Of a stretch of 40,833 bases of DNA, positions 25,574-32,093 are shown piece after piece (within the stretch, counting starts at the first letter, position 1; the number at the start of each line of letters is the position of its first letter). Made by a program: the position numbers and the translations under genes. The DNA is from Bacteroidales bacterium (lineage in GTDB: Bacteria; Bacteroidota; Bacteroidia; Bacteroidales; F082). A model generated the notes under the pieces. It was not told the DNA's origin. It made no database searches and was given only the letters and a program-made list of their open reading frames with translations. The DNA is taken from NCBI GenBank assembly GCA_017548125.1, contig JAFYNK010000029.1, forward strand, positions 1-40,833, in the 5' to 3' direction.

Positions 25574-25618
25574 GGACGCATCAATGAGTGTTTATTATAG
25601 AAAACATTGATATGTCTC
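25574..25618. repeat. Dispersed inverted repeat, copy 2
   Basis: GGACGCATCAATG and CATTGATATGTCTC form an imperfect inverted repeat about 18 bases apart, followed by TACATT. It shares the right edge (ATTGAnATGTCTCTACATT) and overall layout with the copy at 5669-5716. Here it follows the def stop by about 7 bases. Confidence 0.6.
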
Positions 25619-25624
25619 TACATT

Positions 25625-26191
25625 TTATCTTCTTCTTTTTGCTGGGAAAATCATCTTATAATCCACATAGACATTGCCTTCCGAAATATTACGTAACTTA
25701 TTTTTAAGCATCATCTTACGCATTGGAGCGACTCTATCGACATAGACTTTTCCTTCAAGATGGTCAAACTCATGCTGGATTACGCGAGCGCATATTCCGT
25801 CAAATTCCTCTTCGTGTTCAACGAAGTTCTCGTCCAAATAATTGACAGTGATTTTTGATGGACGTACAACGTCTTCATTCATATCAGGAAGACTGAGACA
25901 TCCTTCGCGGAACATCCATGTCTCCTCCGAAACCTCTACGATTTCAGGATTGATGAAAACTTTCTTGAATCCTTTTGCTTCTGGATAATTTTCTTGGAAA
26001 GGATCAGCGTCGATGACGAAGAGTCGTATCGACTTATTGACTTGAGGAGCTGCGAGACCAACACCTTCGGTGTGATACATAGTCTCGAACATATCAGCGA
26101 TAAGCTGTTGCAAACCAGGATAATCCTGATCTATCTCTTCTGCTATTTTCTTTAAAACAGGATGGCCGTAAGCCACTACAGGTAATATCAT
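25625..26191 (-). CDS. def: Peptide deformylase
   Basis: Metallohydrolase that removes the formyl group from nascent proteins. All three family motifs are present: GVGLAAPQV (motif 1, near residue 43), EGCLSLP (motif 2, near 99, with the metal-binding Cys) and QHEFDHLEG (motif 3, near 139, with the two metal His and the catalytic Glu). The 188 residues are normal for a Bacteroidetes enzyme. It lies 10 bases after ruvX and is probably cotranscribed with it. Confidence 0.97.
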   Translation of the reverse strand: MILPVVAYGHPVLKKIAEEIDQDYPGLQQLIADMFETMYHTEGVGLAAPQVNKSIRLFVIDADPFQENYPEAKGFKKVFINPEIVEVSEETWMFREGCLSLPDMNEDVVRPSKITVNYLDENFVEHEEEFDGICARVIQHEFDHLEGKVYVDRVAPMRKMMLKNKLRNISEGNVYVDYKMIFPAKRRR

Positions 26192-26201
26192 AACTTAAAA
26201 T

Positions 26202-26633
26202 TTAAAATCTATTTTTTTTAATTGCTTCCGATTCCATATAAGACTGCAAGATGATGGTAGCGCTGATGGTATCGACGAGCGCCTTGTTCTGACGTTGTTT
26301 CTTGCCGAGACCAGCATCGATCATAGTCTGGAACGCCATCTTTGAAGTGAATCTTTCGTCGTGACGTTTGATGTTCATTTCTGGGAGCGCCTTTTTCAAC
26401 TGACCGATAAAAGGTTCTATGTAACGACTTGATTCAGAAGGATTGTTCTGCATATCTTTTGGTTCTCCGATTACGATAGTCTCAACATTTTCCTTCTTGA
26501 CATAATCCAAAATGAATGTCAACAAATCTTTTGTTGCAACTGTCGTCAATGAATTCGCGATGATCTGCAAAGGGTCGGTCACTGCAATGCCGCAGCGTTT
26601 CCTTCCGTAATCGATTGCCATTATTCTTGCCAT
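26202..26633 (-). CDS. ruvX: RuvX/YqgF family Holliday junction resolvase homologue
   Basis: A 143-residue RNase H-fold protein. RuvX homologues act in pre-16S rRNA 5' end processing and have been proposed as Holliday junction resolvases. Visible motifs are MAIDYGRKRCGIAVTD at the N-terminus with the first catalytic Asp, IVIGEPKDMQNNPS near residue 56, DERFTSKMA near 99, and KALVDTISATIILQSYME at the end with the last acidic residue. The promoter element and an array of short repeats lie upstream. def follows in the same direction. Confidence 0.93.
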   Translation of the reverse strand: MARIMAIDYGRKRCGIAVTDPLQIIANSLTTVATKDLLTFILDYVKKENVETIVIGEPKDMQNNPSESSRYIEPFIGQLKKALPEMNIKRHDERFTSKMAFQTMIDAGLGKKQRQNKALVDTISATIILQSYMESEAIKKNRF

Positions 26634-26650
26634 TTCTTAATTTTTGTTTG

Positions 26651-26658
26651 CAAAGATA
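26651..26658 (-). promoter_or_regulatory. -7 promoter element for ruvX-def (TATCTTTG)
   Basis: On the minus strand the octamer is a perfect TAnnTTTG, 17 bases before the ruvX start. The 18-base context around it is almost identical to that of the hutU promoter. An 8-bp repeat array begins 8 bases further upstream and offers TTG triplets every 8 bp, one of them about 21 bp from the -7 element, where a -33 element is expected. Confidence 0.7.
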
Positions 26659-26666
26659 ATAAAAAA

Positions 26667-26699
26667 GACTACAAGACCACAAGACAACGAGACTACAAG
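26667..26699. repeat. Four-unit 8-bp micro-array (GACTACAA) upstream of the ruvX promoter
   Basis: GACTACAA, GACCACAA, GACAACGA, GACTACAA, then G. The array is a diverged inverse complement (26 of 33 positions) of the one at 27440-27472, so the two flank the unknown gene between them as inverted copies. Confidence 0.85.
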
Positions 26700-26708
26700 T
26701 TTTTTTTA

Positions 26709-26739
26709 ATTAGGAATTAGGAATGAGGAATTAGGAATT
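26709..26739. repeat. Four-unit 7-bp micro-array (ATTAGGA)
   Basis: ATTAGGA, ATTAGGA, ATGAGGA, ATTAGGA, then ATT. The same word in four units recurs at 36492-36519 (opposite strand) and 40746-40773. Here it lies 20 bases from the stop of the unknown minus-strand gene. Confidence 0.85.
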
Positions 26740-26758
26740 GTAGATTATCTAATCGTGA

Positions 26759-27352
26759 CTATAAAACTATTTTGAAAAATAAATTTTCAGTACAAGAAAG
26801 TTTTCTTGCTTCTGCTACAAATACATTTTTACCAATACAAAACATGTTTTCAATAAACCAATCTGGCTTAATGCAATACATTTTTTCCAACCCACTTTTC
26901 GTTTTACGGTATATATTTATCCCAACATATCTGTCACATTCCGGCATATCATACGAAATAATATACTTATCCGAGCAACAATAAAATCGCAATGCTTTTA
27001 CAATATTTCCATTTGATTTGTCTATAAACCATGTCTCATTGTGTGTAAATTTTGTAACATCTAAAACATACACATTCAAATCATCCGAAAAGCCCAAACA
27101 CTTATGTATTATTAAATCAGCGAGATGATCCTCTAACGTATCATTTATAAGTGGTAAAACACCATTATCCAATGGAATATAAATAAAATTATTTTCTTCT
27201 TTTATTGATAGCGATGTATCCAAAGCAATATCTATTTGTTGCTCTTTCAACAAATGATATTCATTTTCTGTTATTGTCTGTATATTTATATTTTGAGCGA
27301 AACCCAAAGAATGACACAAAGACATTATTAAAATTATTATCACCTTCTTCAT
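26759..27352 (-). CDS. Hypothetical secreted protein
   Basis: A 197-residue protein I do not recognise. It starts with a signal peptide (MKKVIIILIMSLCHSLGFAQ) and the mature part begins NINIQTITENEYHLL. It is rich in Cys, Tyr, Ile and Asn, with HKCLGF, FYCCSDKYI, MPECDRYVGI, MYCIKPDW, MFCIGKN and LSCTENL spread along it. No T9SS domain, lipobox or membrane segment follows the signal. The gene is more AT-rich than its neighbours and stands alone between two inverted short-repeat arrays, which could mean it was acquired as a unit. Periplasmic location is inferred from the signal peptide only. Confidence 0.7.
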   Translation of the reverse strand: MKKVIIILIMSLCHSLGFAQNINIQTITENEYHLLKEQQIDIALDTSLSIKEENNFIYIPLDNGVLPLINDTLEDHLADLIIHKCLGFSDDLNVYVLDVTKFTHNETWFIDKSNGNIVKALRFYCCSDKYIISYDMPECDRYVGINIYRKTKSGLEKMYCIKPDWFIENMFCIGKNVFVAEARKLSCTENLFFKIVL

Positions 27353-27439
27353 TCTTGCATTATTTTATTTTTCAGGAGCACAAATTTCACTCTTTTTATT
27401 TTAAAAAACAAATTCCCAACAAATAAATTTTCTGAAAAA

Positions 27440-27472
27440 CTTGTTGACTTGTAGTCTTGTAGTCTTGTTGAC
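27440..27472. repeat. Four-unit 8-bp micro-array (TTGTAGTC) upstream of the dapD promoter
   Basis: Read on the minus strand: GTCAACAA, GACTACAA, GACTACAA, GTCAACAA, then G. It ends 6 bases before the dapD -7 element, and its TTG triplets recur every 8 bp on the plus strand. It is an inverted counterpart of the array at 26667-26699. Confidence 0.85.
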
Positions 27473-27478
27473 TTTTCC

Positions 27479-27486
27479 TATCTTTG
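27479..27486 (+). promoter_or_regulatory. -7 promoter element for dapD (TATCTTTG)
   Basis: A perfect TAnnTTTG 18 bases before the ATG at 27505. TTG at 27457-27459 inside the adjoining repeat array lies 19 bases upstream, the usual -33 to -7 spacing in Bacteroidetes. Confidence 0.75.
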
Positions 27487-27504
27487 CAGATATATAATTT
27501 TATT

Positions 27505-28320
27505 ATGGAAAATTTAAGAAATATCATAGAGAGCGCTTGGGAGAACCGAGCTTTATTGGAAAAAGAAGAAGTTCGTAATGCCATTTGCGATGTCATTGAA
27601 AAGCTAGATAAAGGCGAGTTTCGCATTGCAGAAAAAATTGATGGCGAATGGATCATCAACGAATGGCTGAAGAAAGCAGTCTTGATGTATTTCCCTATCA
27701 ACAAGATGGAAGTCATGGAGAGCGGCGTTTTTGAATACTACGACAAGATGCCTTTGAAAAAAGGATTTGAAGAAGCAGGCGTACGCGTCGTGCCTCCAGC
27801 GACAGCGAGATACGGCGCCTTTATTAATAAAGGTGTTATTTTGATGCCATCGTATGTCAACATCGGAGCATACGTCGATAGCGGCACCATGGTTGACACT
27901 TGGGCTACGGTAGGGTCATGCGCACAGATAGGAAAGAACGTTCACTTGAGCGGCGGCGTTGGAATCGGAGGCGTGCTTGAGCCATTACAGGCAGCACCAG
28001 TCATCATCGAAGACAACTGCTTCATCGGTTCAAGATGCATCGTTGTTGAAGGCGTGAGAATTGAAGAAGAAGCCGTTTTAGGAGCTAACACCGTAATCAC
28101 ATCATCGACAAAAATCATCGACGTCAGCGGAGAAGAAGCTGTTGAATACAAAGGATACGTACCTGCACGTTCCGTCGTGATTCCAGGATCATACACCAAA
28201 CATTTCCCTGCCGGCGACTATAATGTTGCCTGCGCCTTGATCATCGGAAAGAGAAAAGAATCGACAGACAAGAAGACATCTTTGAATGATGTTTTGAGAG
28301 AATACAATCTTTCGGTTTGA
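27505..28320 (+). CDS. dapD: 2,3,4,5-tetrahydropyridine-2,6-dicarboxylate N-succinyltransferase
   Basis: Succinyl-CoA-dependent step of the succinylase branch of lysine and meso-diaminopimelate synthesis. The ATG at 27505 is chosen because it gives MENLRNIIESAWENR, the family N-terminus, and follows the promoter at a proper distance. An upstream in-frame start would lie within the promoter element. The middle and C-terminal parts are left-handed beta-helix hexapeptide repeats (GVILMPSYVNIGAYVDSGTMVDTWATVGSCAQIG, then IEDNCFIGSRCIVVEGVRIEEEAVLGANTVI, shown by their I-G-x4 spacing). Its product feeds MurE. An 8-bp repeat array begins directly after the stop. Confidence 0.95.
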   Translation: MENLRNIIESAWENRALLEKEEVRNAICDVIEKLDKGEFRIAEKIDGEWIINEWLKKAVLMYFPINKMEVMESGVFEYYDKMPLKKGFEEAGVRVVPPATARYGAFINKGVILMPSYVNIGAYVDSGTMVDTWATVGSCAQIGKNVHLSGGVGIGGVLEPLQAAPVIIEDNCFIGSRCIVVEGVRIEEEAVLGANTVITSSTKIIDVSGEEAVEYKGYVPARSVVIPGSYTKHFPAGDYNVACALIIGKRKESTDKKTSLNDVLREYNLSV

Positions 28321-28392
28321 AGTGATGAAGTGATGAAGTGATGGAGTAATGCACATTACTACATTACTGCATTACTTCATTACTATATTACT
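28321..28392. repeat. Dyad 8-bp micro-array after dapD
   Basis: Four units of AGTGATGA type (AGTGATGA, AGTGATGA, AGTGATGG, AGTAATGC) followed by five of inverse type (ACATTACT, ACATTACT, GCATTACT, TCATTACT, ATATTACT). The two halves can pair as one long imperfect hairpin. The array starts at the first base after the dapD stop and ends just before a terminator. Confidence 0.85.
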
Positions 28393-28396
28393 AAAC

Positions 28397-28429
28397 AAAA
28401 AAAGAGGCGATTTTCATCGTCTCTTTTTT
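28397..28429. terminator. Bidirectional terminator between dapD and tRNA-His
   Basis: AAAAAGAGGCGAT and ATCGTCTCTTTTT form a 13-bp stem (one G-U pair) with loop TTTC. A and T runs on each side let it work for dapD on the plus strand and for tRNA-His on the minus strand. Confidence 0.88.
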
Positions 28430-28432
28430 GAG

Positions 28433-28506
28433 GGTGGAAGATGGGACTCGAACCCACGACCCACGGAACCACAATCCGGTACTCTAACCAACTGAGCTAC
28501 ATCCAC
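28433..28506 (-). tRNA. tRNA-His (anticodon GTG)
   Basis: On the minus strand the cloverleaf reads acceptor GTGGATG, D arm GCTC/GAGT, anticodon loop TTGTGGT with anticodon GTG, T arm GTGGG-TTCGAGT-CCCAT, and acceptor CTTCCAC with discriminator C73. A G precedes position 1 and can pair with C73, the tRNA-His identity feature. One U-U mismatch in the acceptor and one C-U at the base of the anticodon stem are seen. CCA is not encoded. Confidence 0.93.
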
Positions 28507-28573
28507 CATCTGATTGCGAGTGCAAAGATACAACTTTTTTCATACAAAAATCAAGTTCGACAATATTTTTTTT

Positions 28574-28581
28574 TATTTTTG
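28574..28581 (+). promoter_or_regulatory. -7 promoter element for the DppC-like permease (TATTTTTG)
   Basis: A TAnnTTTG match 17 bases before the ATG at 28598, in a T-rich stretch, so some matches could arise by chance. Confidence 0.5.
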
Positions 28582-28597
28582 TTTTTCAAAGAAAAAT

Positions 28598-29740
28598 ATG
28601 ATGAATAAAAACAAGATTTTATCACCGAATCAGATTGCAATACAACGTTTCAAGAAAAACGTAACTGGTGTTATATCATTGGTTTTTATATCATTATGCG
28701 CACTCATCGCGATATTTGTTTATTTCATAATTCCCGACAAGGCGCCTTATGCCAACACTCAGATTTTGGAGATAAGCACACAAAAACCGGGATTTGAAGT
28801 CGATATGTTACTCGTCCCGAAACAAAATTCTTCAGAAAAAAGAGGATTTTTCGCACAAATGATGAACGGTCAGCCTTCCTCCTACCGACAAATCCCCTTC
28901 GATTCTATCAATGTTGAAAAAGATAAAACCACCGTTTATATATTCAATCCCGATAAAAACTGCCGGAACAATGCCGAGATTATTTCAAACCAAGAACTGA
29001 CTTCCGGGAAAACATTCTCAACCGAGCAAGAAGCGACACATTATATAAATAATAACTGCGTCGAGCACCGAAGATTCATACTCGGCACCGACCAGTTCGG
29101 CCGCGATTTCTTAAGCAGACTTTTATTAGGAACAAGAATAAGTTTTTCTGTCGGCTTCATCGCTGTTTTTATGAGTATATTAATAGGTATAATCATAGGC
29201 AGTCTAGGCGGTTTTTTCCGCGGCCGCGTTGATGATTTAATGGTATGGCTCATCAATGTTGTATGGTCAATTCCTACATTATTGATTGTCATTGCCATAA
29301 CCTTCGTTCTTGGCAAAGGCGTCGTTCAAGTCTTCATAGCCGTCGGCTTGACGATGTGGGTCGAGGTGGCGCGCGTCACCAGAGGACAGATACTTTCAGT
29401 AAGGGAGACGACATTCATAGAAGCCGGCAAAGCATTAGGATTCAGCAATTTAAGAATCATCTCAAGACACATAATTCCCAATATCATAAATCCTATCATC
29501 GTAATATCGGCAGCCAACTTCGCATCAGCGATTTTGTTGGAGGCAGGATTGAGTTTCTTAGGCATAGGCGTACAGCCTCCAATGCCATCATGGGGCAGCA
29601 TGATTAAAGAAAACTACGCATATATTATCCTCAATGATGCATATCTAGCCATATTGCCAGGCATAGCAATCATGCTTTTAGTATTGGCTTTCATGCTCTT
29701 CGGCAACGCCTTACGCGACGCCTTAGACGTAAAGAAGTAA
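28598..29740 (+). CDS. ABC transporter permease, DppC/OppC type
   Basis: Inner-membrane permease subunit of a peptide-type ABC importer. The start is placed at ATG 28598; the codons upstream run through the promoter region. The N-terminal membrane segment (VISLVFISLCALIAIFVYFII, about 25-45) is followed by a soluble insert of about 110 residues before the DQFGRDFLSRLLLGTRISFSVG entry to the core. The core has five more membrane segments and the EAA-loop ARVTRGQILSVRETTFIEAGKALGFSNLRIISRHIIPN that contacts the ATPase. The C-terminus LSFLGIGVQPPMPSWGSMI is typical of DppC. No partner permease, ATPase or binding protein is adjacent, so the system is split across the genome. Confidence 0.9.
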   Translation: MMNKNKILSPNQIAIQRFKKNVTGVISLVFISLCALIAIFVYFIIPDKAPYANTQILEISTQKPGFEVDMLLVPKQNSSEKRGFFAQMMNGQPSSYRQIPFDSINVEKDKTTVYIFNPDKNCRNNAEIISNQELTSGKTFSTEQEATHYINNNCVEHRRFILGTDQFGRDFLSRLLLGTRISFSVGFIAVFMSILIGIIIGSLGGFFRGRVDDLMVWLINVVWSIPTLLIVIAITFVLGKGVVQVFIAVGLTMWVEVARVTRGQILSVRETTFIEAGKALGFSNLRIISRHIIPNIINPIIVISAANFASAILLEAGLSFLGIGVQPPMPSWGSMIKENYAYIILNDAYLAILPGIAIMLLVLAFMLFGNALRDALDVKK

Positions 29741-29843
29741 CTAAAAACCAGCAAGTTAGTTTTAACAAAAAAATATTTATCTATACCATAAAAATATTTT
29801 TCTGTATTTGCCAAAAATATACAAATAAATCAAAAAAAAATTG

Positions 29844-29851
29844 TATTTTTG
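29844..29851 (+). promoter_or_regulatory. -7 promoter element for tRNA-Leu and perhaps tig (TATTTTTG)
   Basis: A TAnnTTTG match 20 bases before the tRNA 5' end. The trigger factor start lies only 24 bases after the tRNA and shows no promoter of its own, so it may be transcribed from here. Confidence 0.65.
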
Positions 29852-29870
29852 CAACTCCTAAAAAGATTCT

Positions 29871-29952
29871 GCGGATGTGGCGTAATTGGTAGCCGCGTCA
29901 GACTTAGGATCTGATGCCGAGAGGCGTGGGGGTTCGAGTCCCTTCATCCGCA
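29871..29952 (+). tRNA. tRNA-Leu (anticodon TAG)
   Basis: Acceptor GCGGATG pairs with CATCCGC, discriminator A. The anticodon arm is TCAGA-CTTAGGA-TCTGA with anticodon TAG. The variable arm is long (TGCCGAGAGGCGT), as expected of a class II leucine tRNA, and the T arm carries GGTTCGAGTCC. CCA is not encoded. Confidence 0.95.
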
Positions 29953-29976
29953 CAAAAAAAAATAATTTAATATCAA

Positions 29977-31119
29977 ATGAATACTACACAAACATTAAAA
30001 GGCGAACTTCTCGCCGGTATCCAAGTGACTTTAGTTAAAGCTGATTATGAAGCAGAAGTAACAAAAGCTTTAAAAGATTATCAACATAAAGCAACATTGC
30101 CAGGTTTCCGTCAAGGTAAAGTTCCTTTTGGAATGATCAAGAAAATGTACGGCCAAGGCGTTTTAATCGAAAAAATTAACCAAAAAGTTTCTGAAGCTCT
30201 CAATAATCACATCGTTGAAAATAAATTAGACGTTATCGGTTACCCTCTTCCAGATATGGAACAAGGCCAACCTAACGACCTCGACACTCAAGAAGAATTG
30301 AATTTCTACTTTGAAGCAGCTCTTAAACCAGAAATCAATGTTGTTCTCAAAGACCACAAAATCGAAGACTTCAACATCAAAGCTTCAGCAGAAGAAATCG
30401 ACAGAACAATAAAGAGCATTCAAGATAACAATAAAGTTGAAGAACAACCAGCAGAACTTAACGAAGAACTCTTCGGTAAGATTTTCCCAGGTCAAGAAGT
30501 AAAAGACATTGAAACATTCCGCGCAAAAGTTGCTGTCGAAATGGAAAAACAATACGTTCTCGAAGCAGAAAGAATGTTCTACAACAGAGCAGTTGATCAA
30601 TTAGTTGAAGAAATCAAATTCAACTTGCCAGACACATTCCTCAAACGCTGGATCGTTGAAAACAGCGAAGGCAAAATCACTGCTGAAGATGTTGAAAACA
30701 ACTACGACAACTCATACGTCAAGTCTCTCAGATGGCAACTCATCGAAGAAGCTCTCGTAAAACAAAACAACGACCTCATGATTAAAGAAGCTGAAGTACG
30801 CGAATTCGTAAGAAATATGTACTTCGGTCACATGGATGTTGAAACATTAGACGAAGAAACTAAAAAACGCCTCGAAGACATCATCGACGCTATCATTAAA
30901 GACGACAACCAACGTCAAAATATCAACAACCAATTAGCAGACAAAAAATTAACTGCTTACTTAAAAGAAAACATGACAATCAATGTTGTTGATACTGACT
31001 ACGACGGTTTCGTACAAGCAGTTCTTCCTCAAGTTGAATTAGCAGGTGAAGCAAAACCTAAAAAAACTAGAGCAAAGAAAGCTGCAAAAGCAGAAGAAAC
31101 TGAAGAAACAGCAGAATAA
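29977..31119 (+). CDS. tig: Trigger factor lacking the PPIase domain
   Basis: Ribosome-associated chaperone for nascent chains. The N-terminal ribosome-binding domain (about 1-130) contains the signature GFRQGKVP at 43-50. After KASAEEIDRTIKSIQDNN (about 150) the sequence passes through a short KVEEQPAELN link straight into EELFGKIFPGQEVKDIETFRAKVAVEMEKQ, which is the start of the C-terminal substrate-binding domain. The ~90-residue FKBP-type PPIase domain normally found there is missing. The total is 380 residues against roughly 430-450 in relatives. The C-terminus has a lysine/alanine-rich tail (KPKKTRAKKAAKAEE). Codon use is strongly biased, so expression is probably high. clpP and clpX follow. 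Confidence 0.9.
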   Translation: MNTTQTLKGELLAGIQVTLVKADYEAEVTKALKDYQHKATLPGFRQGKVPFGMIKKMYGQGVLIEKINQKVSEALNNHIVENKLDVIGYPLPDMEQGQPNDLDTQEELNFYFEAALKPEINVVLKDHKIEDFNIKASAEEIDRTIKSIQDNNKVEEQPAELNEELFGKIFPGQEVKDIETFRAKVAVEMEKQYVLEAERMFYNRAVDQLVEEIKFNLPDTFLKRWIVENSEGKITAEDVENNYDNSYVKSLRWQLIEEALVKQNNDLMIKEAEVREFVRNMYFGHMDVETLDEETKKRLEDIIDAIIKDDNQRQNINNQLADKKLTAYLKENMTINVVDTDYDGFVQAVLPQVELAGEAKPKKTRAKKAAKAEETEETAE

Positions 31120-31134
31120 TATATAGCTTAAAGT

Positions 31135-31185
31135 ATAAGGTTTAAAGCTTAAGGTAGAATAATTATCTTAAGTTTTAAACCTTAT
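31135..31185 (+). repeat. Long hairpin in the tig-clpP spacer
   Basis: Two 22-base arms (31135-31156 and 31164-31185) are inverse complements at 20 positions, with a 7-base loop. The arms are built from AAGGTTTAAAG/CTTAAGG words. It begins 15 bases after the tig stop. No long T run follows, so it may be an attenuator or an mRNA-processing site. Confidence 0.75.
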
Positions 31186-31255
31186 TTCTTAAAAACAGCT
31201 CTCTAATCTGAAACAAAATATTAATTCGGGAGTTTATAATTAAAAAGAGAACAAA

Positions 31256-31924
31256 ATGAACAACGAATTCTATAAATACGCTACCAAACACTGTGGCATC
31301 AACAGTTTAGCATTGGAGAAATATACTTCAACAGTTACTAATTATATATCTCCTACCATCATCGAAGAACGTCAGCTTAATGTCGCTCAAATGGATGTTT
31401 TCTCAAGACTTATGATGGACCGCATCATCTTCTTGGGCGATGAAATCAACGACTACGTCGCTAACATCATCCAAGCTCAGCTCCTCTTCTTGGAATCATC
31501 AGACCCAAAGAGAGACATTCAGATCTACGTTAACTCTCCTGGTGGCTCAGTATATGCTGGCTTAGGAATTTACGACACAATGCAGTTCATCAGCCCTGAC
31601 GTCGCTACAATATGCACTGGCATCGCCGCTTCAATGGCAGCAGTCTTGTTGTGCGCAGGCGCTAAAGGAAAACGCTCGGCATTGAAACACTCTCGCATCA
31701 TGATTCACCAACCAATGGGCGGAATGCAAGGTCAAGCTTCTGACATCGAAATCACAGCTCGCGAGATCTTAAAACTTAAAAAAGAACTCTACGACATAAT
31801 CGCAACTCACTCAGGACAACCTTTCGACAAAGTATGGGCTGACTCCGACCGCGACTATTGGATGACTTCTCAAGAAGCTAAAGACTATGGCATGATTGAC
31901 GAAGTGCTTATTAAGAAGGTGTAA
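31256..31924 (+). CDS. clpP: ATP-dependent Clp protease proteolytic subunit
   Basis: Serine peptidase that forms the barrel of ClpXP. The catalytic Ser lies in CTGIAASMAAVLLCAG (near residue 125) and the catalytic His in SRIMIHQPMGGMQGQ (near 150); DREYWMT-like DRDYWMTSQEAKDYGMID near the C-terminus carries the acidic member and the handle region. INSPGG-like VNSPGGSVYAGLGI is intact. At 222 residues it has a ~25-residue N-terminal extension that may be removed by self-processing. It is followed by clpX after a 169-base spacer. Confidence 0.97.
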   Translation: MNNEFYKYATKHCGINSLALEKYTSTVTNYISPTIIEERQLNVAQMDVFSRLMMDRIIFLGDEINDYVANIIQAQLLFLESSDPKRDIQIYVNSPGGSVYAGLGIYDTMQFISPDVATICTGIAASMAAVLLCAGAKGKRSALKHSRIMIHQPMGGMQGQASDIEITAREILKLKKELYDIIATHSGQPFDKVWADSDRDYWMTSQEAKDYGMIDEVLIKKV

Positions 31925-31943
31925 TGTTGAAAGTGTAAAGTTC

Positions 31944-32060
31944 AGAGTAGTTTAAAGATAAAAGTAGAAAGTTTGAAAGTTTATTTGTTTATAAATTTTT
32001 AAACTTTTTACTTTAAGAATAATAATTCTAATCACAAACTTCAAACTATAAAACTACTCT
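31944..32060 (+). repeat. Nested inverted words in the clpP-clpX spacer
   Basis: AGAGTAGTTT (31944-31953) and its exact inverse complement AAACTACTCT (32051-32060) enclose further pairs such as GAAAGTTTGAAAGTTT and AAACTTTTTACTTT. The whole 169-base spacer consists of AAGTTT/AAAGTA-like words and their complements, so it can fold as one long imperfect hairpin. No separate promoter match was seen. Confidence 0.6.
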
Positions 32061-32093
32061 CAACTCTAAACAATAAACTATTAACTAAAAAAC

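Noticed and set aside
28321-28392. CRISPR-like array
   Set aside because: Units are 8 bp and contiguous with no spacers, and no cas genes are present. It is a short tandem repeat with dyad symmetry.
28514-28597. Longer N-terminus for the DppC-like permease
   Set aside because: The added residues come from sequence overlapping the promoter region next to tRNA-His, are not membrane-like, and are not expected in the family. The ATG at 28598 fits better.
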